The notes beneath the pieces are model-generated. The model was not told the origin of the DNA, made no database searches, and worked only from the letters and a program-made list of their open reading frames with translations. The position numbers and the translations under genes are program-made. From positions 1,736,001 to 1,800,000 of the forward strand of contig QYRS01000010.1 of assembly GCA_006503535.1 (NCBI GenBank): a stretch of DNA of 64,000 nt, read 5' to 3'. Shown in pieces: positions 32,701 to 46,999 of the stretch (positions are counted from its first letter, which is position 1; the number at the start of each line of letters is the position of its first letter). Source of the stretch: Arthrinium phaeospermum. Taxonomy: Eukaryota; Ascomycota; Sordariomycetes; Amphisphaeriales; Apiosporaceae.

Positions 32701-35220
32701 ATTAGTTTTAAGTAATTAAGCGTTATATATAAGATTTATTTAAGTTATAAATTAAATACTTTAAATTATTATTATAAATCGAGCGGTACAAATACTCTAT
32801 TATAGTATATTAACGTTAATAAAAATCTTTAAAATCTATTTAAACGATATTAATAAAGTTTTAATAAAAGTTTTATAAATTATAAAACAATCCTTTATTA
32901 AATATATATTTAATATATTAATCGCTTATATATTATTAATTATATAATAAACTTAAATGAAACTATTCTATATTATTATTTCGATATAAATTACTAATAC
33001 TATTTATTAAAATGGACTATAGATTATAAATTTAATCGATAACTATTTCGACTATTATAAGCTTTATCTTTTAACTAAGCTCGTTTTTAATAATAATAAA
33101 TAATATATTAGGTATAAGCTTTATTAAAATCTATTTATATTTATAAAATATAATATTTATATCGCTTTATAAATAAATAAAGGGGATGGGGATATTAATT
33201 ATCTTTTTTATTTATTATATTATTATAACTTTAAATCGCGTTTTATTAAACTTTATAATAGGTATTAATAGTTAAAATATAAAGGGTTAGTATTTAGTTA
33301 GAATTAAGTAACCTTTTTTATTTAATTACTACGCTAATAATTAATTTAAATCCTTTTATGCGACAACTTTATATATTCGATTTTATAATCCTTTTATAAT
33401 AAATTTAATCGACAGGTTTTCATTTATTAGTACTTAACGTTATTCTATTTAAAATCGTTCTATAATAAAGTTATAAATTACCCCGATTTACTCCTTTAAG
33501 CTTATTGTCTAATAAAGCTTTAATAAATAATTAAGAAACCTTCATTATTAAAATAGCGCTTTAAGCGTTATATTATTTATTATAAATTCTAAAGGTGAAA
33601 CTAGAGTTTAGTTATTATATAAATTAGTAATGCCTCGGGCGGTTATTTAAAGGTTTATTTATATTATAGAATAAATAAAAAAATTCGTTCAGGATTCGTA
33701 TAAACGAGCGGAGGGACCTTAGTTTTAATTTATATAATAAAAGTATTACTTATTATAAATAAATTAATATTTCTAATATTTAAAAAAATTATTAGGGTTA
33801 TTAAAGGAAAAATATTTTTATTTTTAACGATAGGCGTAATAAAGAAATATTATATTAATTTAATATAATTATAAAGGAATAAGGAGAAAGGGTTTAAATA
33901 ATTAATTATAATTTCTTAAAGCTTAAGCGATTTAAATTCATTTTAATACGTTATAAGTTAAAAGGTTTAAATAAGTAGTATAGGTATATTAATAATAAAA
34001 TTCTAATTAATATATATAATTTCTTTTTATTAAATATAAATAGGTAATTACCTAAAGGGAGAAATTAGTTACTTATTATATAAACTTTTATATTTAAAAG
34101 GAATGGATTTTAATGGCTTTATATATTTATTTTTAACTTTATTATTTCCTTAATCTGTTTAATTTTTTAATATATAATTCTTTTAATATTTAATAATTAT
34201 TCCTTTATTAAATGAAAGTTTATCTATTTAATCGAATTAGTTATTATATTACTTTAATTTTCGAATAATTTTTACTTAATTTATAAGAAAGAGTATTATA
34301 TATTAGTTTAGAATTAATTAATTTATACTTTTTAAGTTAATTATTATCCCTTCTTTTATAACCTTCTTCTTTATTTAAATAATTTATTTTATTAAGGCGG
34401 CATTTTAGTAATTATATACACGCTTTAATATTTTATTATTTAGTTTAATTAATAACCGACCACGCCTTTTTAAATAAAGAAATTAGTTTTTATTTAAATA
34501 TTATATAGCTAATTTATTACTTTTTAAGCGGTTTTTTTTTAAAAACGCTTCCTTAAAGCTGTAATAAAAATCGAACGTTAATAAACGTTCTTTTTTATAT
34601 TATATATTACCCTTTAAACCTTTTATAATCCTTTAACTTATTATTTATAATAATTAAGATTAGTAATATAAACCTAATAATCGATAAAGTATTTATAAAT
34701 ACCTTTATTAAAATTATAAGGAATCGCTTAATTAGTAATATTTATACTAATTTAATTTATTTAATACTTATCTTAAAATAGTATAATTTTATACAATGCG
34801 ATTTTAAAAATAGAATTATTATTAATAAAACTTATAGGATCGATATTTAAAGAGTAAATTTTAATATTTATCGAAATTTTCTGTATATTTAACTTAGCTT
34901 TAATAAAGGAAGTTAAATTTTAATACTTTATATAAGTTCTTTATAAGGTAGATAAAAATAAGAAGAATAAATCGCTTTTAAGATTTTATAATTAATAAAT
35001 TTAAAAAGGTAAGTAGGATGCCTAATAAGGTTAAAGTAATTGTTTAATATAATTAAGAAAGATTAGTTAAGGTTTTATTAAAAAGAACTTAAGATTATTT
35101 AAAGGTAATATATTTATTATTTTTTTAATTTTAAAGATTTAGCTTTTTAATATCGCCTTTAATAATATCGCGAAATTTATAAATACTATTTTAATTAAAG
35201 GCTATTAGGCTTAATTTATC

Positions 35221-35520
35221 TAATTAAAATTTAAGGTCGCTTTTAAAATAAAGGTTAATGATTTAGCCGATTATTATGTTATTATTAACAATAATGAGTA
35301 TATACGTTATAAGGAGAGCCGGGATTTAATTACGAGTTTCTAATACGTTATATAATATCTTAAGGCAAAAAGAAAGGTTGTTAAAGAAAAGGCTATAAAA
35401 GAGGAAAAAAAGGATAAAAATAAAAACGAGGATAAGGATAAAAATAATAAAGAGGAGGATAAAGTAAAAGTATTTATTTTTAAACAATTTATAAAGATTA
35501 TTTAATATAAAAAGTAAGAG
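35221..35520 (+). other. Purine-rich tract with a possible Lys/Glu/Asp coding relic
   Basis: Bases 35371-35470 are nearly all A and G on the plus strand. In the phase of base 35221 they encode a highly charged Lys/Glu/Asp/Asn stretch with few stops. Over 35221-35520 I count 5 stops in this phase, 7 and 18 in the others, so two phases are almost equally open and a coding origin is uncertain. The minus strand reads as a long hydrophobic open frame (35326-35547), which is the complement of the purine run. Confidence 0.25.
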
Positions 35521-38500
35521 GTTATAACTATTTATTATATTATACATTAGTTTTTATATCTTTATATTATAATTATTATTTTTAATTTTTAAAAGATAAA
35601 TAATTTTTATATTTATTAATATAATTTACTTCGCTTTTAATATTTCTTTTAATTAAATTTAATAATATAAATTCGTTTTTATTATATCTATATTTAAAGG
35701 GTTTTTAATTTATCCTTTTTTAATATATAATTCTTATTTATAAAGTATAGCCTATGCTATTAATACTTTTAATATAATTAATTATATCGTAATTAGCTAA
35801 AGTTATATTTATAAATATAAAATCTATTTAAGTTAAATTTATTCGATAATAGTTATAATGTATATAAGTTTACTACTTATAATATTATCCCGGTTATTTA
35901 ATATACTTTTAAATACTAATAGATATAATTTATTTAATAATTTATTTAAATTAAAAGGTTTAATTATATAATTTATTTATAAGTTTAAATATTATTTTAT
36001 TTATTAACGTTTATTATATTATCCTTTGTATAATAAGGTTAATTTCTAAGGATAATGCTAGTTGAATTATATAGCCGGTATTTTAATTGTATATATTTAT
36101 ATACTTTATATAATAAGTAGCCGAGGGTCTTTTTATTTAAAAAGCGTAACGTCTAGTTAAGCTTTAACCCGTTTCTATTTAAGTTATTTTAATAATAAGC
36201 TTTTTTAAGTCTTTTAGGGGATTTTTTAAATTTTATAAACTATTAGGTTATTACTTATTATTTAATATATATATCATTGATTAAGTAATTTATAGCCGTG
36301 TATATTTAAAGGTTTTAAAGGGTTGTTATACTAATGCCTAAGGGTAAAAATATATTATTAAATAGATAAAATAGTTTATAATTGTTAATATTAATAGTAA
36401 TATTAAATTTAAAGAGGTTAATTTATAATCGTTTAATTATAAGGGTGTTTATAATATAATAATTAATATTTTAAAGGTATTTAATAAATAAGTTAATTAT
36501 ATTATCTTTCGTAATAATATAGTTATTATTCTCATTAATAATAAGCTAGCCTATTTTTATAATAAATTTAAAGTTAAGTAAAAGCTTATTTATAAACATT
36601 ATAACGTTATTTAGAATTTATAATTAATTATATAAAAAGCGTCGGTCATATTAATCCATTCCGTTAAAATAGCTATTTATAACAATATAATTATAATATT
36701 ATAATAATTCGAAGGTTTAAAAAATAAAGAATTTAAAGAAAATAGTTTTATATTTTAAAAAAAAGCTATAGTTATAAATAAATAGTTAAGGTAATTTTAT
36801 TATAAAGCTAGTTATATTTTTATTTATAGCGGTAAAGTTAATAAGGGTTTAAGGTTAAATTATAAAATTACTATATTTATTAATTATTCCAGCTTAATAA
36901 TATTCTTATATATTATTAATATTATATTAATAACAACCGCTATAAGTTAATTATTATTATTATAGCTTAATAAAGCTATTAATATTATTAATATTATAAA
37001 TAGAAATTAAAATTTTATTACGTAATTATATTTATAATAAGTAATATTTAACGATAAATTAAAAGTGAAAAGGATAAAATAACTTATTTTAAGAAGGAGT
37101 TAAGAGTAAATATAAAAATTTTAAAAGTTAGTTATTTTAATTTATTCAATTAATATATAGGTAAAATTAAAATAAATATTTATAGATTCGATCTTCCTTT
37201 ATATTATAAAAAGGTATATTAATTTATTAATAATAAGTTTCATTATTAATTAAGGTATTTTATTTTAAGTTAATAAATTAAATTAATATAAAGTTATAAA
37301 TAAGTCTAATTAATAGTATTAAAAGTTATTTATTAATTTATTATTCCTTTTATTATATTAAAAGAAAATATAAGTTAATAAAAAAATAATAATTAATAAT
37401 TTTATCGTAATTAATCAAGGCTTAATTATTTAATATAGTATAACCTATATATAATAATATAATATTATTTCTTTTTTTAATTATAATATAAATAAGTTAT
37501 TTTATTATTAATAAATTATATTAAAGTAATATAAAATAATTTATACCTTTTTATAATATATTTATAATTAAATATATTAGAAATAATTAAAGTTAATATA
37601 TTAAAGTTACCTTAATTCAATATAGTAAATTTATTTAAAATTATAAATTAATATAAAAATTAAATATAATTAAATAAGTTATTAAATATAATTAAGTCTC
37701 GCTATAAATAGTGTTAGTCTAAGTTCTTTTAAAAGGAATTCGAATATATCTTAAATATAAAAAACGTTTATTTTAATTATTAAATATTATATCATTTATA
37801 TTTAATATAAAATTCATTTATATATTCTTATAAATCTTTATTAGGTTTATATTAAATATACCTTTAATATCCTTATTATAAAGATTTCGAACCCTATTTT
37901 TAAGGTAGTTATACTTAGAGTCAATGAAATTATATCGCTTATTTAAATCGAATAAACGAGGATTTAAATATGTTTAAAAGAGCGTCGGCTAAAGAGTTGC
38001 CGGTAGGGATCCAATAATATTAATTTAACTTTCGATTATTATTATCAAATTCGGTATTTAATTAGTTTAAATATAACTCCTATTTAGCGTTATTAAAATT
38101 AAAGGGTTTATTAATTTAAATAATTTTTAAAAATAAAATACTAAATAATAGCGGATATTAACCCGCCGCCTATTTAATATTAATTATTTTATTTTTAAAA
38201 GGTTAAATAGTATATAATAGGATTATTTTTCGAATATATTATTATTTTTATTTTTTTTAAATATGTAATAAGGGTAAATAATAAAGCCGACCTTAATATA
38301 ATCTTTAATAAATAGATAACTATTATATATAAATATAATAAGCTTTGTTTTTTAATATTATTAATATATAGCTTTTCCTATTATATAATTATTCGGGTAT
38401 TATTTAAAGGGGACGTTAAGGTTTTTATCTTTATCGAGCGTTTTAATATATACGATTTCGTTAGTTTTAAAGTATTTATAATGTAATATTTCGATTAATA

Positions 38501-40620
38501 TTTAATTTAATTCTAAGAAACATATTAATAAAATGCCATTTAATAGTATATATACAATTCATATAAGCGGGAAAGAATAATATTTAAACAATATTAACAA
38601 TATAAGAAAAGGATCTATTAAAATAATTTTTAAGAGTATTTACTTTATTAGTTATATAGTAATTTTTTTAACGTAGTTAATAATGTAGTTAATAAAAAAT
38701 TATAATATACGGTTAAGTTTATATAATTAGGGGCTAGGACTAATTAAATAATGCTTAAACTAACATATATTAAGAGACTTTTATTTTAAGGCTTTAACTA
38801 AAGATAGTTATTAATAATAGAAATAAAAATAATATTAACGGCCGCTAGCCTCCTTTATTAGTAATTTTAAAGGTTAATAGGGTTAATAACGTTAATAATA
38901 ATAGTTATTAAAAAAGATTCCCTAATAAAGTTAATAAAAGGAGGGTTATTTCGTCGTGGCTCTTTTAAAAGGGCTTTAATATTTTAAATAATTTAATCGG
39001 CATGTTATAAATCGAAACGGCTTGATTAGAAATTAATTTAAAATAGAAGAGATAAGAGAGGAAGCGCGTTACCCTTTAACTTTAAAAGAAAGTTTATAAA
39101 TATAAGAAATTAAAGGTTAAGAGGGATATATAAAAATCGGCTAGGCCGGGTCCGTTAGTTACTCTTTTATTATTAATATAAAAAAGTATTAAAGTTAATT
39201 CTAATATCGATTCTAAAGCCTAAAGTTTAATTTAAATAAAATTAATTTAAAAGCTATATTTATATTATTTTCCTTTAGTTTAAAACTAATTTATACATTT
39301 TAAATATAATGATATATTATTATTATTTTTAATCGTATATATTACTTAGTTTAAATATTATAAATAGGTACTAAGGGTATTAATTAATAGGGTATTTATT
39401 TAATTAATTTTATAACCTATTTTATATTAATTTCTTTTAATTTATATATTTTATATAAATATTACTTCTTTTATAACGATTAAATTTATCGCCTTTAATT
39501 ATTATAAAATTCTTACTTTTAATAAACCCTTTAATATTTTAAAGTTAGTAAATTTCACATTAGTTTAATCTTATTTTCCTAATCTATTTCGAGTTTAATT
39601 AATTTATATATTTTAATTATATTTACTTTTTTAATATTATAAAGTATAACGTTACGCTTATATCATTAATATTTGTCGTGCGAAATTATTAAAGCGGCTA
39701 TCTTTTATTAAATGGTTTTTATTTTTATAACTAGCTCTTTTTCTTTAATTTTTTCTTTCTATTTAATTCTATTATTTACTTATTATTAATTAACCTTTAA
39801 AAGTAAAATAGTTATAAATATATTAATTAGTAAGGAAATTATTAAAAAGTGTAAATTAAATAAGGTAAATCTCGATTCGCTTATTAGTAAGGTTATATTT
39901 ACTATGTTTATTATAGCTATAACTATAAGTATCCTATATATATTTTTTATTATATTATAATATAAGTTATAATTAATTACTTATTTTAATACCTTTATAC
40001 TACTTTATTAACTTTATTATTAGGTAATATTTATTTTTCGGTTTTTAATAAAGATAATATCTATATCCTTTTTTATAAGCGATATCTTTTTTATTTAGTA
40101 AATTTCACTGTCGATATTTATAATAACCTTATTAATTTAGCGGTTAGATTAAGAATCCTTTAAATAATAATTTATGTCGCGACGGTTATAGTTATAGTTA
40201 TAAGTTTTATTATTTATCTAATAAGCTATATTTTAAAATAAGTTTAATTATATTTTATAAGTTTTATCTACTTTTAATAACTTATTATTTTTTAGATTTC
40301 CTTTAAAGGAGGTATTTATTCCGTTATTAAGGAGCTTATTTATATCGTTTAAGCTTATAACCTTATTACGTTTAATAGGTATTTATTCTTTTATTATTTA
40401 AGGTATATTTTATTAATATTTTTTTTTTATTTTAAGTATTATCGCCGCTTAAAAAGCTATTACGGTTAAAGCTAAATATATATACATTATCGAAAATTAA
40501 TATAATATTAATATAAAAGAGAATTATAATAGAACTTTTTTTTTAAGCACAGGTTTTATAAGCGTTTAGATTACCCGCATAAAACGCTGTTAAGAACGTT
40601 ATTAATTATTTAATAATATT

Positions 40621-40860
40621 TTAGATTCCATTGTTATTAGTATTAATACTATTATTATAATTTAAAAGCGTTTCGCGTTTTATTTTAAAAATAATTATAA
40701 GGAATATCGCCGCTTCTATAATATTATAATGGATTTTATTAAGGATTTAATAAACGAGTTATGAAAGCTTTATAATAAGGAGAAATTTAAGATATTTAAT
40801 AAAAGGAGGAAAAGAAAGAGAAAGAGGAGGAGGTTACCGTCCCGGTTCTTAAGACTTTTA
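40621..40860 (+). other. Possible short coding relic with an AAGAGG-rich purine tract
   Basis: In the phase of base 40621 there are 2 stops in 80 codons, against 6 and 10 in the other two plus-strand phases. The translated stretch is rich in Lys, Glu, Phe and Tyr and runs into an AGAAAGAG/GAGG purine tract (40798-40832) where the open phase may change. The counts are small and the product is unrecognised. Confidence 0.25.
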
Positions 40861-43727
40861 ATGAATTTAATTACGATAAAATCTAAAGTATTTAATATTT
40901 TATAAGCGATTTATAAGTAATAATAAAAAGGACCAGGTTATATTTATAGGGTATTAAATAAGCGTGGTCTTTATTATTTTATTATTTTAATTATAATAAT
41001 AACGGAATTATTAAATTTAATATTAAAGGTGGTTTTTAAAATCGATAAATATAAAAGCTGTTTCGTTATTTTTAATAGAGAGTCTTTTGTTTATAAGTAA
41101 ATTTAATAAAGTTATAACGTGTATAATATATTACGTTATTTATTTTATTAATTATTTATACTATTGCGGCTAAAATTATAAATAACTTTATTAGTATTTA
41201 TATATAATTATAATTTCATTACCCTTTATAAAACTTTATTATTTTAATGCTTTTTAAGGATTTAGCTTCCGGTTTATTTTTATAATACGCATTCTTTTTA
41301 AGTTTTATATTATTCATTTTCTTTACTTTATTTCGATTTTTATTTTCTTTTTTAACTTTTTATTTAATACTCGTTTCCGTTATTATTTTAAATTAGATAT
41401 TGTTTTTTAAACGTTTATTCAATGCGCCTTTTATTATATCCCCGCTAGGTAGGATATAGACGTTATTATCGCTTTTTATTAATTAACCTAAACAGATTAA
41501 TTTATAAAACGCCTTAATAACTTACTAGGGCTAAGTTTCTACGTAAGGAATATTTAAATTAAAAGCGAACTTTACGTATAATTTAAAAAAGTTAAAGATA
41601 GTATTATTACTTAATAGGTAAAGGGTATAAAGCGGCTTTTAAATAGAAAGTATTATTATTAATAACTTATTAATAAGTTCTTAATGTTAAAAGTATATTT
41701 ACTTAAATAATATATTTATATTACGATTAAAATAGTAATGTTATAATATAAGTAAGAGGTAGAATAAAAGATATAAGGGTTAACTTAATAAAAATTCTTA
41801 TATAATTTATATATTAAACCTTAAGATATATTAGCGTTTAATAGTGAACAGCTATCTTTTTTAAGTATATAATAAAGCTATTAAGCTATATAAAAAATAA
41901 TACCTTATTTTTATTAAATTAAATAGTCCTATACTTTAAACACGTTTATAATACTTTAATTACGGTATTATATATAAAGCTATACTTATTATCATAATAA
42001 TACAGTATTTAATTTTATAATTTAATTCTTATAGTTATATAATTTAAAAGTAATTATATATAACTAGCGTATAGGTATTTATATTATATATATATTAAAA
42101 GCTTAAGTATTTATATAAATAGATAATAATATAATAATATAAAACGGGTTTTATTAAAACTTTTTATATTATTAATATATTTTAGTATTTATTTATTATA
42201 CGCTATCTTACGTTATATTTATAAAGTTTATAGATATTATTATATAATATTTAATAGTAATGTTCTAATATATTATATATAAAGAATAAAATAAAGTAAA
42301 ATCCGGTAGTTATTAAAATAACTTTAGAGCGCGTTAACTTTAAAAGTTTAAGTAATTAATCCTATTTTAAATAATTAATCTAGTTTTTAATTTAGCGGGC
42401 GAGTTAGATTTATAAGCTTTAAAGGTTATTATCCTTAACTTTATTAATTTATTTTTAAGCTTAAGGTTATATAAGGTGATAGCGGGGTTATAATAGGTTA
42501 ATAAGGTATAACCTTTAGTTTTATTATAAAATTATTATAACCTAGTTAAATATAAACGCAGTAAAGATTTAAAATTTATAAAAAGGTATAATATATAGTT
42601 TATACCTAAAGGGATAGTAATTTAAATATTTTATTCTAAGGATAAAAGAATCAATTTTTAAGAAGTATATATTACCTTTTTAATGAATAAAGTACTTAAA
42701 AATCTAGCGATTTATGCATTTAGTCTTATTTTATAAGATTTTACTTAATAATTTATAATAATAAATATTATATAATTAATATAATAAATAATATATATTA
42801 TAAAATGGATGGTAAAAATAAAGAGTTAATATATACTGTTAAGTTATTTAATTATTTATATCTCTATTATTTATTTTTTTAAACCCGAATTATTAATAAT
42901 AATACTTATAAAATAAAAATAATCCTCGCTTTTCCCTATATAATTTTATTAAGTAATATATTTTATAATATACCGCTTTTAATTTTTAACCTTTCGCTTC
43001 CTTATTTATAAAAGTATACTATATATAAATAACCTTATTAATAAACTTATTAAAAGTTTTATTAATATAAAGACTATAATATAAAAAATCTCGGTTAAAA
43101 TTATTATAATTAATGGTATATTAATAATAATAAATTATTTTATTATAATATAATATTAAAGGTTATATAAATTTATTCTTTTACGGTTTAATATTCTTTT
43201 TATAAGAAGCGATATATATAAGTTAATTCTTTATTAATTATAATAAAATAAAAGTCAATATATAAAGGAGGTAAGGGTGAATATAAATAGGTTCGAGGTT
43301 AATAATATATATTTATTATAAGGTTAATTATTAAATAAAATATTTCTATTTACGGTATTATTTATAATTTATTTTAAGTAAGTTTATATCTTTAATCTTT
43401 TTTATATTATATTAGTTAAAATATTAAAAGAACGTTAAAGTTATAATATAAGATATTAAATTATCAAGGGTGGTTTACTTATTTAATAAGAGAAAATATA
43501 AAGGATAATAGCTTATTAATATATACTATTTTTATTAATATAAAATTAAATTAATTATTATTAAATATTATAAAGTGAGAATTAATAAGTAATAATAATA
43601 AGGTAGAATTACTAATAGGATTAATAGAAATATAAAAAGGAAATGTATTCTTATATATATTATTAAAGGATTAAAGGAATGAAAAAAGAATTATAATTAG
43701 TAAAGCTTTTAATAAAGTAAATAAGAT

Positions 43728-43894
43728 GCTTACCTGCTTACCTACCTGCTTACTTGCCTGCTTGCCTGTTTATTACCTGCCTGCTTGCTTATTTACCTAC
43801 CTACCTGCCTACCTGCCTGCTTACCTACCTATTTACCTACCTACCTACCTGCCTACCTACTTATCTACCTGCCTGCTTACCCGCCTGCCCGCCT
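43728..43894. repeat. Tetranucleotide microsatellite (CTGC/CTAC/CTTG)n, about 165 bases
   Basis: Interleaved CCTGC, CCTAC and CTTGC units repeat across the tract, ending in CCCGCCTGCCCGCC. GC content is about half, far above the surroundings. It contains many TpG steps, the complement of CpA, the preferred RIP target. Confidence 0.9.
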
Positions 43895-45909
43895 TGTTAT
43901 AATAGGTGTATTATAAAGAAATAGATCGAATAGGTATCGACTTCTAAAATAAATTTAATAATATTCCGTATTTAATTATAATTATTTATAAACTATAAGA
44001 TTTAATATAAATAAACGCTATAATATTAAAAAAGATTATAGGTAATAAATTATTATATATAGTTTATATATTATTTATATTACTTTTAATTATAATAAAA
44101 AGTTTTTATTAAAACGATTTAGTTTAAAAAGGATGCAATATATAAGTTAGTATATATAGCGTTTCCTATTTAACATTCTTTACATTTTAAATAGCTTTTA
44201 ACTACAGCTATAATCTTTAGAATAGAATATTATAAATTATATTAATAGATTTATTTAAGTAGTACCGGTTAAATTAATATATTATCTAGCTTTTAATAGC
44301 TTAAATAATATTTATATTAATTTCTTTATAAAAAAGTTTATAGGTATATATTTATAAGGTTTATTATATTATTTAATAAATATATTAAATATATAACTTA
44401 ATATAGCAGTTATTATAAGTCCTAAAAGTAATAATAGCGAGTATATAATTATTAACTTTAAACTTTAATATTAATTAATTTTATAAGTTTAATATAACCG
44501 TCCTCTTTAATAATATTATCTTTATTAATAAATAACCTTTATTTTATTATTTCTAAAACATTACTATATTTAATATAAAATATATAATATTAATCTTAAT
44601 TCTTAATCTATTCGTCTAAATATAAAAGAAATTATAACCTAATAAATATATTTCTAAAGTAATTTTAATAAAAAGCGCCGGCGATTATTAATAATATAAA
44701 GCGTAATATCGAACCGTATAACTCCTTATATAAAAATAAGCTATTAATAATAGTTATAAAACTTTATTATATATTAACTATAATACTATATATAAATTAA
44801 ATTATATATAAAAAAAACGAAATAATAATATTTAATTTAATAAAATATAATATTAAATAGTAAATTTAATAAATATAGATAAGATTTAAAAGTAAAATAG
44901 TTTTATATATCCTTTTATATTTAAAAATCCCCCTTTCGAAAAAAGGTAATATAGAATAATTTTATTATTAAAGATAACCTTTCGGCTATTATAAAAGCTT
45001 AAATTTTAATTTAAACTAAGGATATATATTATAATATAATATAGCGGCTAAAAATAAAAAAATAATCTAAATTAAAATCTAAACTATTAATTAAATATAA
45101 ATTAAAACTATATTAACACCTCCTTATATATTAAAGATAAGAAATAGGAAAAGATTCTAATAACTTTATTTTCGAGCCGATATAACCGTAAAAAACCGAT
45201 CTAAATCGATATAAAAAAGCCGCCTTTTTTAAAGCTATTTTTAAGCGTTATTAAATTTCTAATCGAATTAAGTTTAAAAAAATTAATATTTTAAATAACG
45301 TAAGTATCATTATTATTAATATAGCCTTTAAAAAATTATAATACCTATATATAATAATACCCTAGCCTTATTAACTATAATTTAAAATTAAAATATTATA
45401 ACCTTTAAGAAAGTCTTAAATTAATTATACTATCTATAAAATAAGGGTTAATATTTTCTATTAAATTAATATATATATATCGTTTTATATTAATAAACTA
45501 ATTTATATTTATTAAAATATCGTTATTATACGTTTAAAAAATACAATTTAAGCGATTATAATAAGAAAAATACACTTCATTATACTTAAAATTATAAAGC
45601 TTTATCAGCTCTTTTATACCTTTAATAAAGATAATTTAATAACGTTACGATATAATCCTATAAAATAAACCAGATTTAATTAATTTAAATTATAAAAATA
45701 CGAAATTCTTTCGTTCTTTTAATATGCCTTGTATAAAAGTAAAAAAATATTATTATTAATATAAAAAAGCGTTCGTATATAAATATATATTTATTAGGTT
45801 TTTAATAACGCTAATTCTATACGCTTTTAAATATATATATCCAATTAATATTAGCACCCCTTATTTTATATTTAAAATATATTTAAAATAAAGTTTCTAA
45901 ATATATATT

Positions 45910-46620
45910 AATTAATATATATACCTATATATATACCGGCTAAATAAATATAGCTGGTATAACTAATAAAAAACAATACCTAAAAAAAATATTTAAAAGT
46001 ATAAAGGTAAGGTAAATAATAATAATAATTAAAAGGTTAGAATTAGATAATGAATTTTAAAATTAAATTTTTCTTTATTAAAAAAGGTTTCTAATAGCTA
46101 GTTTTAAAAACTATTTAATAAACGAGGGTAAATTTAATATTTATTCCGGTTAACCGGTTCCTATTTATAAAATAAGAATACCTTTAATTAATATAGGATT
46201 TAAACGAGGAAGATTATATATTAAATCTCTATTATTACCCTTTTTAAATTAATACCAGCACTTAATAGCGAATATATACCTTTCGTTAAAAGGGTATTAA
46301 AACGGTTAAAATACGGCTTTTTTTAAGTTAATTCTAATCTTTAATTAATTGTATAGAAATAAATAATATCTTTAAAATCGCTTTATTAAAATAATTTTAA
46401 TAGTATTAAAACGGCTGTTATATAACGAGTGATTATTAAGTTATTAATAAGTAATAATTATAATAATAGTATTAATAAAAGAAATATACCTTACCTTTAA
46501 TATTAATCTAATTAAGCATTTAAATAACTAACGCTAGTTTATTTATTTTACGTAATGTTATACCTACTTATTTCTATATTTATTAAACGTTAATTAAGGT
46601 AAACTTCGGGATATATTAAT
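45910..46620. mobile_element. Dispersed repeat, copy B (RIPped)
   Basis: Second copy of the element at 25020-25790, same orientation. Copy B keeps more GC than copy A at several matched sites (for example ACGGTTAAAATACGGC against GGGTTAAAATATAGC). That fits unequal RIP of the two copies. Identity is uneven and the ends are uncertain. Confidence 0.55.
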
Positions 46621-46969
46621 AAGATATTAAGCGTAGTAGCCTTTAAGTTAATACTCGCTTTTATATTTAATTAATTAATACCTATTTAATTAATACCTTG
46701 TATACGTTTTTAAATATATATATATAAAGAAAAGAAAAAAAGAAAAGAAATTAAGTTTTAATTAAACTCTTTTAATTTAATCCCTTCAATTACTTATATA
46801 AGTATTATTTCGCTACGCTTTTATTAAGCGCTTTCTATACGTCGTTTCCTCGCCGCCTGGGTAAGTATAGGCGATATGGCCCTTTTTTTAAAGGGTAGTT
46901 TACCTTTGGGTCCTTTATTACCGTCGTGTTTATTTTATTACCTTTAAATGTTATTATATTCTTTACTTT

Positions 46970-46999
46970 TATTATTATTGTTATTATTATTATTAGTGT
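46970..46999. repeat. (ATT)n microsatellite
   Basis: About nine ATT units with one GTT interruption, within a mildly GC-richer island (46831-46960). Confidence 0.7.

Noticed and set aside
24960..46620. An LTR retrotransposon framed by copies A and B
   Set aside because: The spacing (about 20.8 kb) is too long for a simple element, and I found no TG/CA ends, primer-binding site or polymerase motif.
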